Notes under the pieces: model-generated
What the model was told of the DNA's origin: nothing
Database searches by the model: none
Seen by the model: the letters and a program-made list of their open reading frames with translations, nothing else
Made by a program: the position numbers and the translations under genes
In this document: positions 54,761 to 62,263 of the stretch, one piece after another
How the letters are laid out: each line of letters opens with the position of its first letter
Position numbering within the stretch: position 1 is the first letter of the stretch
Origin: Chitinophaga flava
GTDB taxonomy: Bacteria > Bacteroidota > Bacteroidia > Chitinophagales > Chitinophagaceae
Length of the DNA: 64,000 nt
NCBI RefSeq assembly: GCF_003308995.1
Contig: NZ_QFFJ01000002.1
Coordinates: 930,001 to 994,000, forward strand
Reading direction: 5' to 3'

Positions 54761-55809
54761 GCGTAAAAATTCAATCAGTAGCAAAGGCATTACCAGCGTA
54801 TACCAGGCCTACCAGCGAAATAATGCCATACCTTGACCTATGGCTTGCCGGACAGGAAGAACGGTTTGTAAAAAAGGTAAAGAAGATTTTTGAGAATGCA
54901 GCAGTAGATCAGCGGTATTCTATCATGAATGCAGAGGAAGTATTTAACAGTACCTCTTTTGAAGAGAAGAACAATATTTACATCCGGGAATGCACGGCGC
55001 TGGGGAAAAAATGTTTGCAGGGTGCACTGGAAAAGGCCGGTCTGAAAGGAGAGGAGATAGACTATATCATCACTGTCAGCTGTACCGGTTTTATGATCCC
55101 TTCTATGGATGCATATCTGATCAATGCGTTGCAGCTAAGGCAGGATATTGTTCGTTTACCCGTTACCGAGATGGGGTGTGCGGCAGGTGTTTCGGGGATG
55201 ATCTACGCATATCAGTTTCTGAAGGCCAATCCCGGAAAAAGGGCTGCGGTAGTGGCGGTTGAATCACCCACGGCCACCTTTCAGCATAACGACTACTCCA
55301 TGGCCAACATTGTCAGCGCCGCTATTTTCGGAGATGGTGCTGCCTGTGTGATATTATCCTCCCATGAAGATGATAAAGGACCTGCTATTGTGGGAACAGA
55401 GATGTATCATTTTTATGAGGCTACCCACCTGATGGGTTTCCATCTTTCCAATACCGGTTTGCAGATGGTGCTGGATATTGCGGTGCCGGAGCAGATCGCG
55501 AGTCATTTTTCTGATATCATTTATCCGTTCCTGGAGCGGCATGGTACTAGCATGGAAGAGGTGAACCAGCTGATTTTTCATCCCGGAGGAAGAAAAATTA
55601 TTCAGACGGTGGAAGAGATTTTCAGTGGGTCCGGTAAAAATATTGATGATACCAAAGAAGTGTTAAGGTTATACGGTAATATGTCCAGCGCCACGGTGCT
55701 GTATGTTCTGGAGCGTGTACTGGACAAAGCCGTGCCGCCGGGAGATAAAGGGTTGATGCTGAGTTTTGGTCCTGGTTTTTCTGCACAAAGAATACTATTG
55801 CAATGGTAA
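54757..55809 (+). CDS. Type III polyketide synthase
   Basis: A 350-residue chalcone/stilbene-synthase-fold protein from the ATG at 54757, which overlaps the previous stop (ATGA); in-frame upstream ATGs are not needed. The catalytic triad is Cys141 (TEMGCAAGVSG), His275 (LIFHPGGRK) and Asn308 (YGNMSSATV), as in plant CHS (164, 303, 336). It extends a starter acyl group with malonyl units and cyclises it to an alkylresorcinol, alkylpyrone or similar ring. In this operon the starter is probably made by the FAS-II genes that follow. The next gene overlaps by 7 bp. Confidence 0.95.
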   Translation: MSVKIQSVAKALPAYTRPTSEIMPYLDLWLAGQEERFVKKVKKIFENAAVDQRYSIMNAEEVFNSTSFEEKNNIYIRECTALGKKCLQGALEKAGLKGEEIDYIITVSCTGFMIPSMDAYLINALQLRQDIVRLPVTEMGCAAGVSGMIYAYQFLKANPGKRAAVVAVESPTATFQHNDYSMANIVSAAIFGDGAACVILSSHEDDKGPAIVGTEMYHFYEATHLMGFHLSNTGLQMVLDIAVPEQIASHFSDIIYPFLERHGTSMEEVNQLIFHPGGRKIIQTVEEIFSGSGKNIDDTKEVLRLYGNMSSATVLYVLERVLDKAVPPGDKGLMLSFGPGFSAQRILLQW

Positions 55810-56594
55810 GGGATTTTGCATCACAACAATACTGGGCACTCATTCTGGGCGGTAGCAGCGGGCTGGGACTGGCATCGGCCCGCAAGCTGGCGGAGAAGGG
55901 TATGCATCTCTGCATTGTACATCGAAATGCGGGTATGGAAATGGAGCAGGTGAATGCTGATTTTGAAGCGTTGCGGGCAACAGGTGTGCAGGTAATATCG
56001 TTTAATGTGAGTATTACGAACACAGAAAAACGGGCCTTTGTTTTACAGGAGCTGCAACAACAAATGGGAGCAGCAGGACGGGTGCGATGTTTGTTGCACA
56101 GCATAGCTAAAGGCACGTTAAAAGCGATGACCGGTGATCAGGCATTACAAACAGATGATATGATGATCACGCTGGAACATATGGCGGTGAGTTTGCATGA
56201 CTGGACACAGTCGGTATGGCAACAGGGGCTTTTTGCCGGTGATGCGCGTGTATTGTCATTTACCAGTGAAGGCAGCAGCAAAGCATGGCAGCACTATGCG
56301 GCTGTATCGGCCGCCAAAGCCTCCCTGGAGGCTATTAGCCGTAGCATTGCACTGGAGTTCGGACCTTATGGTATCAGAGCCAACTGCCTGCAGGCGGGGG
56401 TAACAGATACCCGTTCCCTGCGTATGATCCCGGGGCATGAACAGCTGTTGGCCCACAGTATTGCCCGTACTCCTTTTCAACGGCTTACCACACCCGAAGA
56501 TGTGGCAAATATGGTGTATCTTTTATGTAAAGATGAAGCGGCCTGGGTAACCGGCGCCGTGATCCCGGTAGACGGAGGTGCACATATACATTGA
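55803..56594 (+). CDS. SDR-family enoyl-ACP reductase-like protein (FabI type)
   Basis: A 263-residue short-chain dehydrogenase. The nucleotide-binding motif is LILGGSSGLGLASARKLAEKG. The active site Tyr165-x6-Lys172 (HYAAVSAAKASLEA) is the FabI arrangement, unlike the Y-x3-K of ketoreductases, and CLLHSIAKG matches the FabI HSI motif. IRANCLQAGVTDTRSL and GAVIPVDGGAHI complete the fold. It likely reduces enoyl-ACP in the dedicated chain-building set. It overlaps the polyketide synthase by 7 bp, with the dehydratase 3 bp downstream. Confidence 0.87.
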   Translation: MVRDFASQQYWALILGGSSGLGLASARKLAEKGMHLCIVHRNAGMEMEQVNADFEALRATGVQVISFNVSITNTEKRAFVLQELQQQMGAAGRVRCLLHSIAKGTLKAMTGDQALQTDDMMITLEHMAVSLHDWTQSVWQQGLFAGDARVLSFTSEGSSKAWQHYAAVSAAKASLEAISRSIALEFGPYGIRANCLQAGVTDTRSLRMIPGHEQLLAHSIARTPFQRLTTPEDVANMVYLLCKDEAAWVTGAVIPVDGGAHIH

Positions 56595-56597
56595 CAG

Positions 56598-57032
56598 ATG
56601 ACGACAGCAGCTATATTAGCAAAACTACCATACAGCGAACCTTTTTTATTTGTAGATACGCTGGAATATATTGATGAAAAAAAAGTGACAGGCAGCTTTA
56701 CTTTCCGGCCTGATATGGACTTTTACAAAGGGCATTTCAAACATTATGCTGTTACGCCGGGTGTATTGCTCACCGAAGTAATGGCACAGATAGGGCTGGT
56801 ATGCCTGGGCATCTATCTGACCGGAGGCGCGGAAGATCTGGCATTTGGCCTGACTGCTACAAATGTGGAGTTTATGGCGCCTGTGCTGCCAGGTGAAAAA
56901 GTGACCGTCACGGGTGAAAAGGAATATTTTCGTTTTGGTAAACTGAAATGTAAAGTAGTAATGACCAATGAGCGGGGACAGGAAGTGAGCAGTGGTGTGA
57001 TGGCCGGGATGATCATCCCCCGTAAATCGTAA
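56598..57032 (+). CDS. 3-hydroxyacyl-ACP dehydratase, FabZ-like hotdog
   Basis: A 144-residue hotdog protein. FabZ signatures: PFLFVDTLEYID, YKGHFKHYAVTPGVLLTEVMAQIG with His46 and Glu60 as catalytic residues, and VEFMAPVLPGEKVTV. The usual GHFPxxPxxPGV reads GHFKHYAVTPGV, a local change close to the catalytic His. It dehydrates 3-hydroxyacyl-ACP, in step with the reductase, KAS and ACP around it. No ketoreductase (FabG) is encoded in the cluster, so the housekeeping one must be used. Confidence 0.9.
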   Translation: MTTAAILAKLPYSEPFLFVDTLEYIDEKKVTGSFTFRPDMDFYKGHFKHYAVTPGVLLTEVMAQIGLVCLGIYLTGGAEDLAFGLTATNVEFMAPVLPGEKVTVTGEKEYFRFGKLKCKVVMTNERGQEVSSGVMAGMIIPRKS

Positions 57033-57059
57033 TCCATAATTTGTAATTCGTAATTGTCT

Positions 57060-58337
57060 ATGTCTGTTCGGGTAGTTATAACAGGACTTGGTGTGATGGC
57101 GCCCAATGGAGCTGGTGTTCCTGCTTTCCGTGAGGCGGTCATCAATGGTGTTTCCGGTATCCGGTATGATCCGAAGCTGGCAGCACTGGATTTTTCCTGT
57201 CGCATTGCTGGGACGCCGGAAGTAACGGAAGCTATGAAGCTGCGTTATTTTGAGCCGCTGGAGCTGAAAGGCTTCAACAGCGAAGCTGTCCTTTACGGAG
57301 TGATGGCAGGTATCGAAGCCTGGCAGGACGCGGGGTTGCCGCTGGCCAACGGAGCAATGCAGCCTGACTGGGACAGCGGGGTTGTATTTGGCACCGGTTC
57401 TTCCGGAGTAGATAAATGGCGGGAAGCAATTTATCAGGTAGATGAAGGAAAAGTACGTCGTTTAGGCAGTACCGTTATTTCACAAACCATGGCCAGTAGT
57501 ATCAGTGCCTGGCTGGGGGGAAAGCTGGCGCTGGGCAACCAGGTGACCACCAATTCGTCTGCCTGTACTACTGGTGCAGAGAGCGTGATGATGGCCTATG
57601 ACAGGATACGGTCGGGTAAGGCTCTGCGTATGCTGGCTGGCAGTACTACCGATGGTGGTCCTTATGTATGGGCAGGGTTTGATGCTATGCGGGTATGTAC
57701 TTTTAAAAATAACGACCGGCCGGAAGCGGGTTCCAGGCCTATGAGTGCCAGTGCCAGCGGTTTTGTGCCGGGGGCAGGTGCAGGTGCGCTGGTAGTGGAG
57801 TCGCTGGATAGTGCCCTGCAAAGAGGGGCTACTATTTATGCAGAAATCGCCGGCGGACATGTTAATTCCGGTGGTCAGCTGGGAGAAGGAAGTATGACGG
57901 CACCCAACAGTGAAGCGGTACAACGCTGCATCCGGGAAGCTGTCCGTGAAGCAGGTATTCATCCCGATGAGATTGATGTGATCAATGGTCACCTTACAGC
58001 TACCAGCAAAGATGCTACGGAGATCCTCAACTGGAGCCAGGCACTCAATAGAAAAGGAGCAGACTTCCCTTATGTAAATGCCCTGAAATGTATGGTGGGA
58101 CACTGTTTGAGCGCTTCGGGCAGTATTGAACTGGTGTCCGCAGTGCTGCAGTTGAAAGAAGGTTTTCTTTTCCCCAATATAAATAGTGAAGACCTGCATC
58201 CGGAGATAGCGGCTATCGTACCACGGGAACGCATTCCTTTGCAGTTGATGAATAAAACGCTGCAGGTAGTGGCCAAAGCCAGTTTTGGTTTCGGCGATGT
58301 AAATGCCTGTATCATTCTTAAAAAATATAAACCCTGA
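57060..58337 (+). CDS. Beta-ketoacyl-ACP synthase (KAS I/II family)
   Basis: A 425-residue condensing enzyme from the ATG at 57060 (a TTG at 57054 is less likely). The triad is Cys169 (NSSACTTGAES), His311 and His348 (MVGHCLSASG). The first His is in NGHLTATSKDATE, where most KAS have AHGTxTxxxD, so the local motif is unusual though the residue is kept. GFVPGAGAGALVVES is the family Gly-rich segment. It extends acyl chains on the cluster ACP. The 27-bp gap before it is the largest between adjacent genes in this cluster. Confidence 0.9.
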   Translation: MSVRVVITGLGVMAPNGAGVPAFREAVINGVSGIRYDPKLAALDFSCRIAGTPEVTEAMKLRYFEPLELKGFNSEAVLYGVMAGIEAWQDAGLPLANGAMQPDWDSGVVFGTGSSGVDKWREAIYQVDEGKVRRLGSTVISQTMASSISAWLGGKLALGNQVTTNSSACTTGAESVMMAYDRIRSGKALRMLAGSTTDGGPYVWAGFDAMRVCTFKNNDRPEAGSRPMSASASGFVPGAGAGALVVESLDSALQRGATIYAEIAGGHVNSGGQLGEGSMTAPNSEAVQRCIREAVREAGIHPDEIDVINGHLTATSKDATEILNWSQALNRKGADFPYVNALKCMVGHCLSASGSIELVSAVLQLKEGFLFPNINSEDLHPEIAAIVPRERIPLQLMNKTLQVVAKASFGFGDVNACIILKKYKP

Positions 58338-58341
58338 TATC

Positions 58342-58599
58342 ATGGATAAAACAGCTTTGATGGCCACTATCAAGGAAGTGGTGCAGCCTTACACCAAAAA
58401 TCCTGAGGCGCTGGCAACCCTCAATGAAGACACGGACTTTATCCGTGATCTGAAAATAAATTCCGCTAACCTGGTGGATGTGGTGCTGGACGTGGAAGAA
58501 AAATTCAACATCGTAATTGATAACGATTCCATGGAGAAAATGATCAATGTAAGATCCGCTATGGAAGTGGTGGAAAACAAATTGGCCGCTACCTCATGA
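58342..58599 (+). CDS. Acyl carrier protein
   Basis: An 85-residue acidic helical protein from the ATG at 58342. The carrier Ser is residue 41 in LKINSANLVDVVLDVEEKFN, where the usual DSL motif is changed to NSA, and the helix-II pattern VDVVLDVEEKF follows. It carries the growing chain on a phosphopantetheine arm and is probably recognised only by its own partners. The 3' end overlaps the phosphopantetheinyl transferase start by 4 bp (ATGA), a pairing that supports dedicated activation. Confidence 0.92.
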   Translation: MDKTALMATIKEVVQPYTKNPEALATLNEDTDFIRDLKINSANLVDVVLDVEEKFNIVIDNDSMEKMINVRSAMEVVENKLAATS

Positions 58600-59093
58600 T
58601 TGGCAATGATGTGGTAGATCTGGAGTTGGCGGCTGCAGAAAACAACTGGCGGCGGGCAGGTTATCTGGAGAAGATATGTACGCCGGCAGAGCGGCAGCTG
58701 ATACAGGATGCTGTTGATCCGGACCGTATGGTGTGGCTGTTGTGGAGCGCCAAGGAGGCTGCCTATAAGATGGTACACCGAACCACCAGAGAACGTATCT
58801 ATGCGCCACATCGTTATGCTGTACAGCTTTCCGGCATGGATACAGGAACCATTTGTTATGAAAACATGGTTTTTCATTTTCGTACAACCGTTGACGGTAG
58901 TAAGTTACATACCATCGCTGTGCCTGCTCAGTATTTATGGTATCAGCTTTCCTGTGGTGTTGAAGCAGGTGAACTACTGCAGAAAGATGAACAGGGATTA
59001 CCGTTTGTCAGGGAAGAAAGTAGTGGAAAACGACGGCCTGCGTCGGTCAGTCACCACGGAAAATATTACGAGGTGGTAAGCCTGAAGATATGA
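58596..59093 (+). CDS. 4'-phosphopantetheinyl transferase (AcpS/Sfp superfamily)
   Basis: A 165-residue enzyme. Motifs: MIGNDVVDLELA (metal-binding Asp) and LLWSAKEAAYK (catalytic W-x-x-KE-x2-K), then the C-terminal VSHHGKYYEVV. It transfers the 4'-phosphopantetheine arm from CoA to the carrier Ser of the adjacent ACP. It is short compared with Sfp-type proteins (about 220 aa), closer to AcpS. It is the last gene of the operon, followed at once by a terminator. Confidence 0.92.
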   Translation: MIGNDVVDLELAAAENNWRRAGYLEKICTPAERQLIQDAVDPDRMVWLLWSAKEAAYKMVHRTTRERIYAPHRYAVQLSGMDTGTICYENMVFHFRTTVDGSKLHTIAVPAQYLWYQLSCGVEAGELLQKDEQGLPFVREESSGKRRPASVSHHGKYYEVVSLKI

Positions 59094-59095
59094 AG

Positions 59096-59124
59096 AGGAG
59101 CAGCGAGGGCTGCTCCTTTTTTAT
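59096..59124 (+). terminator. Rho-independent terminator of the polyketide operon
   Basis: AGGAGCAG (59096-59103) pairs perfectly with CTGCTCCT (59110-59117) around CGAGGG, followed by a T-run. It begins 2 bp after the phosphopantetheinyl transferase stop and touches the end of the convergent XRE gene. Confidence 0.88.
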
Positions 59125-59417
59125 TTATGGAAAATGAGTGTCCATACATTTTCTTCAAAATCCGGGAATAGCTCTTTAAACAGTTTTCTTTTGCCGGGAG
59201 GAACGTCTTTCTCTACTTCGATGGCCGCCATGGTAATGATGGCTGTTCTTGTTTTGAATTTTTCAGCGATCCTGTTGAGGGTGGCATCTGTGGGTTTTGT
59301 TTTCCCGCTTTCAATGAGAGAAAGACTTGTCTGGCTGATGCCAATGTCATCAGCGAATTCCTGCTGACTCTGATTGCTGTGTTTGCGTAATGTTCTGATT
59401 GCTTTCCCGAAGTTCAT
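59121..59417 (-). CDS. XRE-family helix-turn-helix regulator
   Basis: A 98-residue protein. The Cro/C1-type HTH covers residues 4-58: FGKAIRTLRKHSNQSQQEFADDIGISQTSLSLIESGKTKPTDATLNRIAEKF. The C-terminal 35 residues are of unknown fold, with KRKLFKELFPDFEENVWTLI. It is 4 bp downstream of a 71-residue gene on the same strand, so the two are one unit. The pair could be a small regulatory or toxin-antitoxin-like module, but no toxin fold is recognised. It is convergent with the polyketide operon. Confidence 0.88.
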   Translation of the reverse strand: MNFGKAIRTLRKHSNQSQQEFADDIGISQTSLSLIESGKTKPTDATLNRIAEKFKTRTAIITMAAIEVEKDVPPGKRKLFKELFPDFEENVWTLIFHK

Positions 59418-59421
59418 GGTG

Positions 59422-59637
59422 TTATTCTTTGGAGAGGCCTAACCTTTCCAGAATGTCCCACATGAAACTTAGCCATAGATCGAATTCTTCTTCGGATTGG
59501 GATTCTTCAATGCCTTTGCCCAACACTACAAATGCCATATGCATTTGTTTTTCGAAGGGAGTTTTAGTTTTCTTGGCAGCTAATATCGCCGTAGGATGTT
59601 CCAGAATTTTTAAAAAGGCTGATTTTAAATTTATCAT
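59422..59637 (-). CDS. Small protein of unknown function, partner of the XRE regulator
   Basis: A 71-residue helical protein (MINLKSAFLKILEHPTAILA ... FDLWLSFMWDILERLGLSKE) with an acidic tail half. There is no signal peptide, and no family is recognised. It overlaps nothing and ends 4 bp before the XRE gene. The tight spacing suggests a two-gene operon. Confidence 0.6.
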   Translation of the reverse strand: MINLKSAFLKILEHPTAILAAKKTKTPFEKQMHMAFVVLGKGIEESQSEEEFDLWLSFMWDILERLGLSKE

Positions 59638-59669
59638 ACTGATTGGTTTTAGATAGTTATGAATACATT

Positions 59670-60164
59670 TTAAACTTTTGTTCTTTCAGTTAAAAAATAT
59701 TCCTGGTAACTATCCTTACCATCATCAGGATATATCTTCAATATACGAAATATAGCGCATAATTGTAATGTTATTTTGTTTTTTATGGGAAGTTTGATGT
59801 GGAGATTGACAGCAGAAATATATTGTGCGGCCTTTATAGTTTTTATGCGGAGGATATCGTTGGTATTTTTTTTCAGTGTTTTACGATGTCGGGAAATGAT
59901 ACCTCCACGTGACGGTTGAAGCGCAGGTGTTTTTTCCAGATGCTGTGTGGATACAGTGTGATAGTCGTTTTTTTCAGTTTCCTTCTGCCGTTCATAGATA
60001 AGTAAAACCAGCCCACCGTAGGAAACAGACGCGCTACAATTCTCCATAGCACAGGTACGCTCCTGTACTTCCTGAAAATGTACGTTTGTACAAACGGGTG
60101 AGTGTTGGGTCATTGCCCGGGTTAGGGCTTCCCAACCTTTTTTGGTTGAGTTTGTGTATCTCAT
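59670..60164 (-). CDS. Hypothetical protein, doubtful
   Basis: A 164-codon ORF rich in Thr, Lys and Ile, with frequent AT-rich codons, no signal peptide and no domain I recognise. It contains a few Cys (CTNVHFQEVQERTCAMENC). Its composition is more AT-rich than the flanking genes. It may be a recently acquired gene or a chance ORF. It lies 32 bp upstream of the 71-residue gene on the same strand. Confidence 0.35.
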   Translation of the reverse strand: MRYTNSTKKGWEALTRAMTQHSPVCTNVHFQEVQERTCAMENCSASVSYGGLVLLIYERQKETEKNDYHTVSTQHLEKTPALQPSRGGIISRHRKTLKKNTNDILRIKTIKAAQYISAVNLHIKLPIKNKITLQLCAIFRILKIYPDDGKDSYQEYFLTERTKV

Positions 60165-60479
60165 AGTACACTGTCGATATTAAGGTATTACCTGGGTTCT
60201 AAAGGTTGAAATGTGTTGTAAAATTAGTATGAATCCCGGGAATGGATGAGGTAGTAGTATTAACCATTGGTTAATGAAATGTTATGTTGGTTATTTTAAT
60301 AATAATAGTATTCGGATGATTTTTATTTCCTCCGGGAGTCTCTTCCGTATTGGTTTATAGCGGAGGTTGTTATATTGTTTTGTGGTTGGAATTCTTAATT
60401 ATTTGTAAATGGGTCGATGTTTCTTTCAGGTACGTTTCTTGATGCCCACCTCAACGGTGCTGAAGCACCGGAAGATACC
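60165..60479. other. AT-rich intergenic region with a 17-bp palindrome
   Basis: The 315 bp upstream of the PIG-L gene hold ATTAACCA-T-TGGTTAAT at 60259-60275, a perfect 8-bp-arm palindrome. A short hairpin (CGGTGCT-GA-AGCACCG, 60455-60470) lies just before the preferred PIG-L start. If translation starts at the ATG at 60417 this hairpin is coding. No gene was recognised elsewhere. Confidence 0.45.
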
Positions 60480-61124
60480 ATGCAATATCCCCATAAAAAA
60501 AATGTAGCCATTATTGTGGCACATCCGGATGATGAAACCCTTTGGGCTGGCGGAACGATCATAAGCCATCCCGAATGGCGTTGTTTTGTAGCGTGTATCT
60601 GCAGAGCCGGAGATGAAGACAGGGCACCCCGTTTCGCTGCTGCACTCAAAGCATTGGGAGCAGCAGGCAGTATGGCAGATATGGACGATGGCCCTGAACA
60701 AACCCCGTTACCGATTCCGGCTGTGGAGGAACAGGTACTGCAACTGTTGCCACATACCCAGTTTGACCTGATCATTACCCATAATATAGCAGGAGAGTAT
60801 ACACGACATCGCCGGCATGAAGAAGTAAGCGAGGCTGTTTTCAGATTGTGGAAAGCTGATCTTCTTACAAGTCCTGAGTTATGGTTGTTTGCCTATGATG
60901 ACGGCGGTCATACTCATTTTCCGGTAGCAGATCCCACAGCTGGTATTTACCTGTCTCTTCCGGCGCCTGTATTTCAACATAAAAAAGAACTGATCACCGG
61001 TATATATGGATTTAGTCAGGATAGTTGGGAAGCACAGATTACACCACCCGCGGAAGCATTCTGGACGTTCAGCACGGTGGCGGGAGCCGAGCAATGGCTG
61101 AACAGTAACCGTATTACACCATGA
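60480..61124 (+). CDS. PIG-L/LmbE-family deacetylase
   Basis: A 214-residue enzyme from the ATG at 60480; an in-frame ATG at 60417 is possible. The zinc motif AHPDDETLWAGG (His15, Asp18) opens the protein, and HNIAGEYTRHRRHEEV supplies the third ligand. Family members remove N-acetyl groups from glucosamine-containing glycoconjugates (MshB, BshB, PIG-L). It is followed with 4-bp overlap by a GT4 enzyme, a pairing also seen in mycothiol and bacillithiol synthesis, but the GT4 here does not look like MshA/BshA. Substrate unknown. Confidence 0.88.
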   Translation: MQYPHKKNVAIIVAHPDDETLWAGGTIISHPEWRCFVACICRAGDEDRAPRFAAALKALGAAGSMADMDDGPEQTPLPIPAVEEQVLQLLPHTQFDLIITHNIAGEYTRHRRHEEVSEAVFRLWKADLLTSPELWLFAYDDGGHTHFPVADPTAGIYLSLPAPVFQHKKELITGIYGFSQDSWEAQITPPAEAFWTFSTVAGAEQWLNSNRITP

Positions 61125-62263
61125 GAGTATTAGTATTATTTGATTATCCGGCAGGCCCCGGCGGCCTTGCCACACAAGGAGACCTGCTCTTCAAAGGGTT
61201 GCAGGAGCTGGGCGTAGATGTACACGCCGTACATTATGAATCCAATCAGGAAAAGGAATGGTATTACCGCTGGTTTAAGCCAGACGTGGTAACCGGTGTA
61301 GGGTATTGGGGATATGTTCCACACCTGGTATTACATGCGCAGCAATTTGGGGTTACGGCGGTGCCCTGGCTGGTAGCCGACGGTTACATCGCCAATTATC
61401 AGGAGGTGCTGAACACACTGCCACTGATCCTCGTTACCTCCAACTGGGTAAAAGAGATGTACGTGCGCGATGGTATCAGCGGACGTAATATCGAAGTGTT
61501 ACCGGTGGGCTGTGATACAGACAGGTTCCGTCCTTTTGCGGCTGATGATCCCAAAGTGGCCGCTGTGCGCAATGCGCTGGGCATACATCCGGATGAACTG
61601 ATGATCCTGACGGTAGGCGGTGATGCTGCTTCCAAAGGAGCTCAGGAAGTGATGCATGCACTGGCACGGCTCAACGGAAGAATGCCCCAATGGAAATATG
61701 TTTGCAAGGTATGGCCGCAGGAACGGACTGATAGTCAGAACCAGGCTGACTTCCAGCTGGCACACCAGCTGGGCATATCCGATCATGTGATCTATACCAA
61801 GTACAAGATATCCCGCAATTTTATGCCTTACCTGCTCAGCGCCTGTGATATCTATGCGGCGCCGTCCCGTCTGGAAGGCTTTGGAATGACACAGGTAGAA
61901 GCCAATGCCTGTGGAAAACCGGTGGTAAGCCTCCGGGCCATGGGTATGCTGGATACAATGGTACATGGAGAAACAGCCCTGCTGGCCAGTATCGCGGATG
62001 AAATTGTGTTGAAAGAAGTGGTGGTGGGCGCTGAATCCGGCTTTGATGGCCGTCGCACTGTGGTGTTTGATACACCCCGTACGGTAGACTATCGTGCCAG
62101 CTCGGAAGATATCGCCGCTCATCTGGGCGAACTGATGGTCAATGAAGACCTGCGCCTGCAGCTGGGCGCGGCAGGTCGCTCCAGAGTGATGCAACATTTC
62201 GACTACCGTGTAGTGGCTAAACGTTTTTTGAAGATTGTAGAAGAAAAACTGGGAATTATATGA
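61121..62263 (+). CDS. GT4-family glycosyltransferase
   Basis: A 380-residue GT-B enzyme. The N-terminal domain has YPAGPGGLATQGDLLFKGLQELG. The C-terminal donor-binding domain has ILTVGGDAASKGAQEVMHAL and the EX7E stretch APSRLEGFGMTQVEANACGKPVVSLRAMG. The donor and acceptor are unknown. It overlaps the deacetylase by 4 bp and the next gene by 4 bp, so the three are translationally coupled. Confidence 0.92.
   Translation: MRVLVLFDYPAGPGGLATQGDLLFKGLQELGVDVHAVHYESNQEKEWYYRWFKPDVVTGVGYWGYVPHLVLHAQQFGVTAVPWLVADGYIANYQEVLNTLPLILVTSNWVKEMYVRDGISGRNIEVLPVGCDTDRFRPFAADDPKVAAVRNALGIHPDELMILTVGGDAASKGAQEVMHALARLNGRMPQWKYVCKVWPQERTDSQNQADFQLAHQLGISDHVIYTKYKISRNFMPYLLSACDIYAAPSRLEGFGMTQVEANACGKPVVSLRAMGMLDTMVHGETALLASIADEIVLKEVVVGAESGFDGRRTVVFDTPRTVDYRASSEDIAAHLGELMVNEDLRLQLGAAGRSRVMQHFDYRVVAKRFLKIVEEKLGII

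Noticed and set aside
59121..59637. Toxin-antitoxin pair
   Set aside because: XRE regulator is sure, but the 71-residue partner shows no known toxin fold, so only an operon is claimed.
60480..62263. Bacillithiol-type bshB-bshA pair
   Set aside because: The GT4 N-terminus lacks the BshA pattern and the third gene is a GH100-like enzyme.
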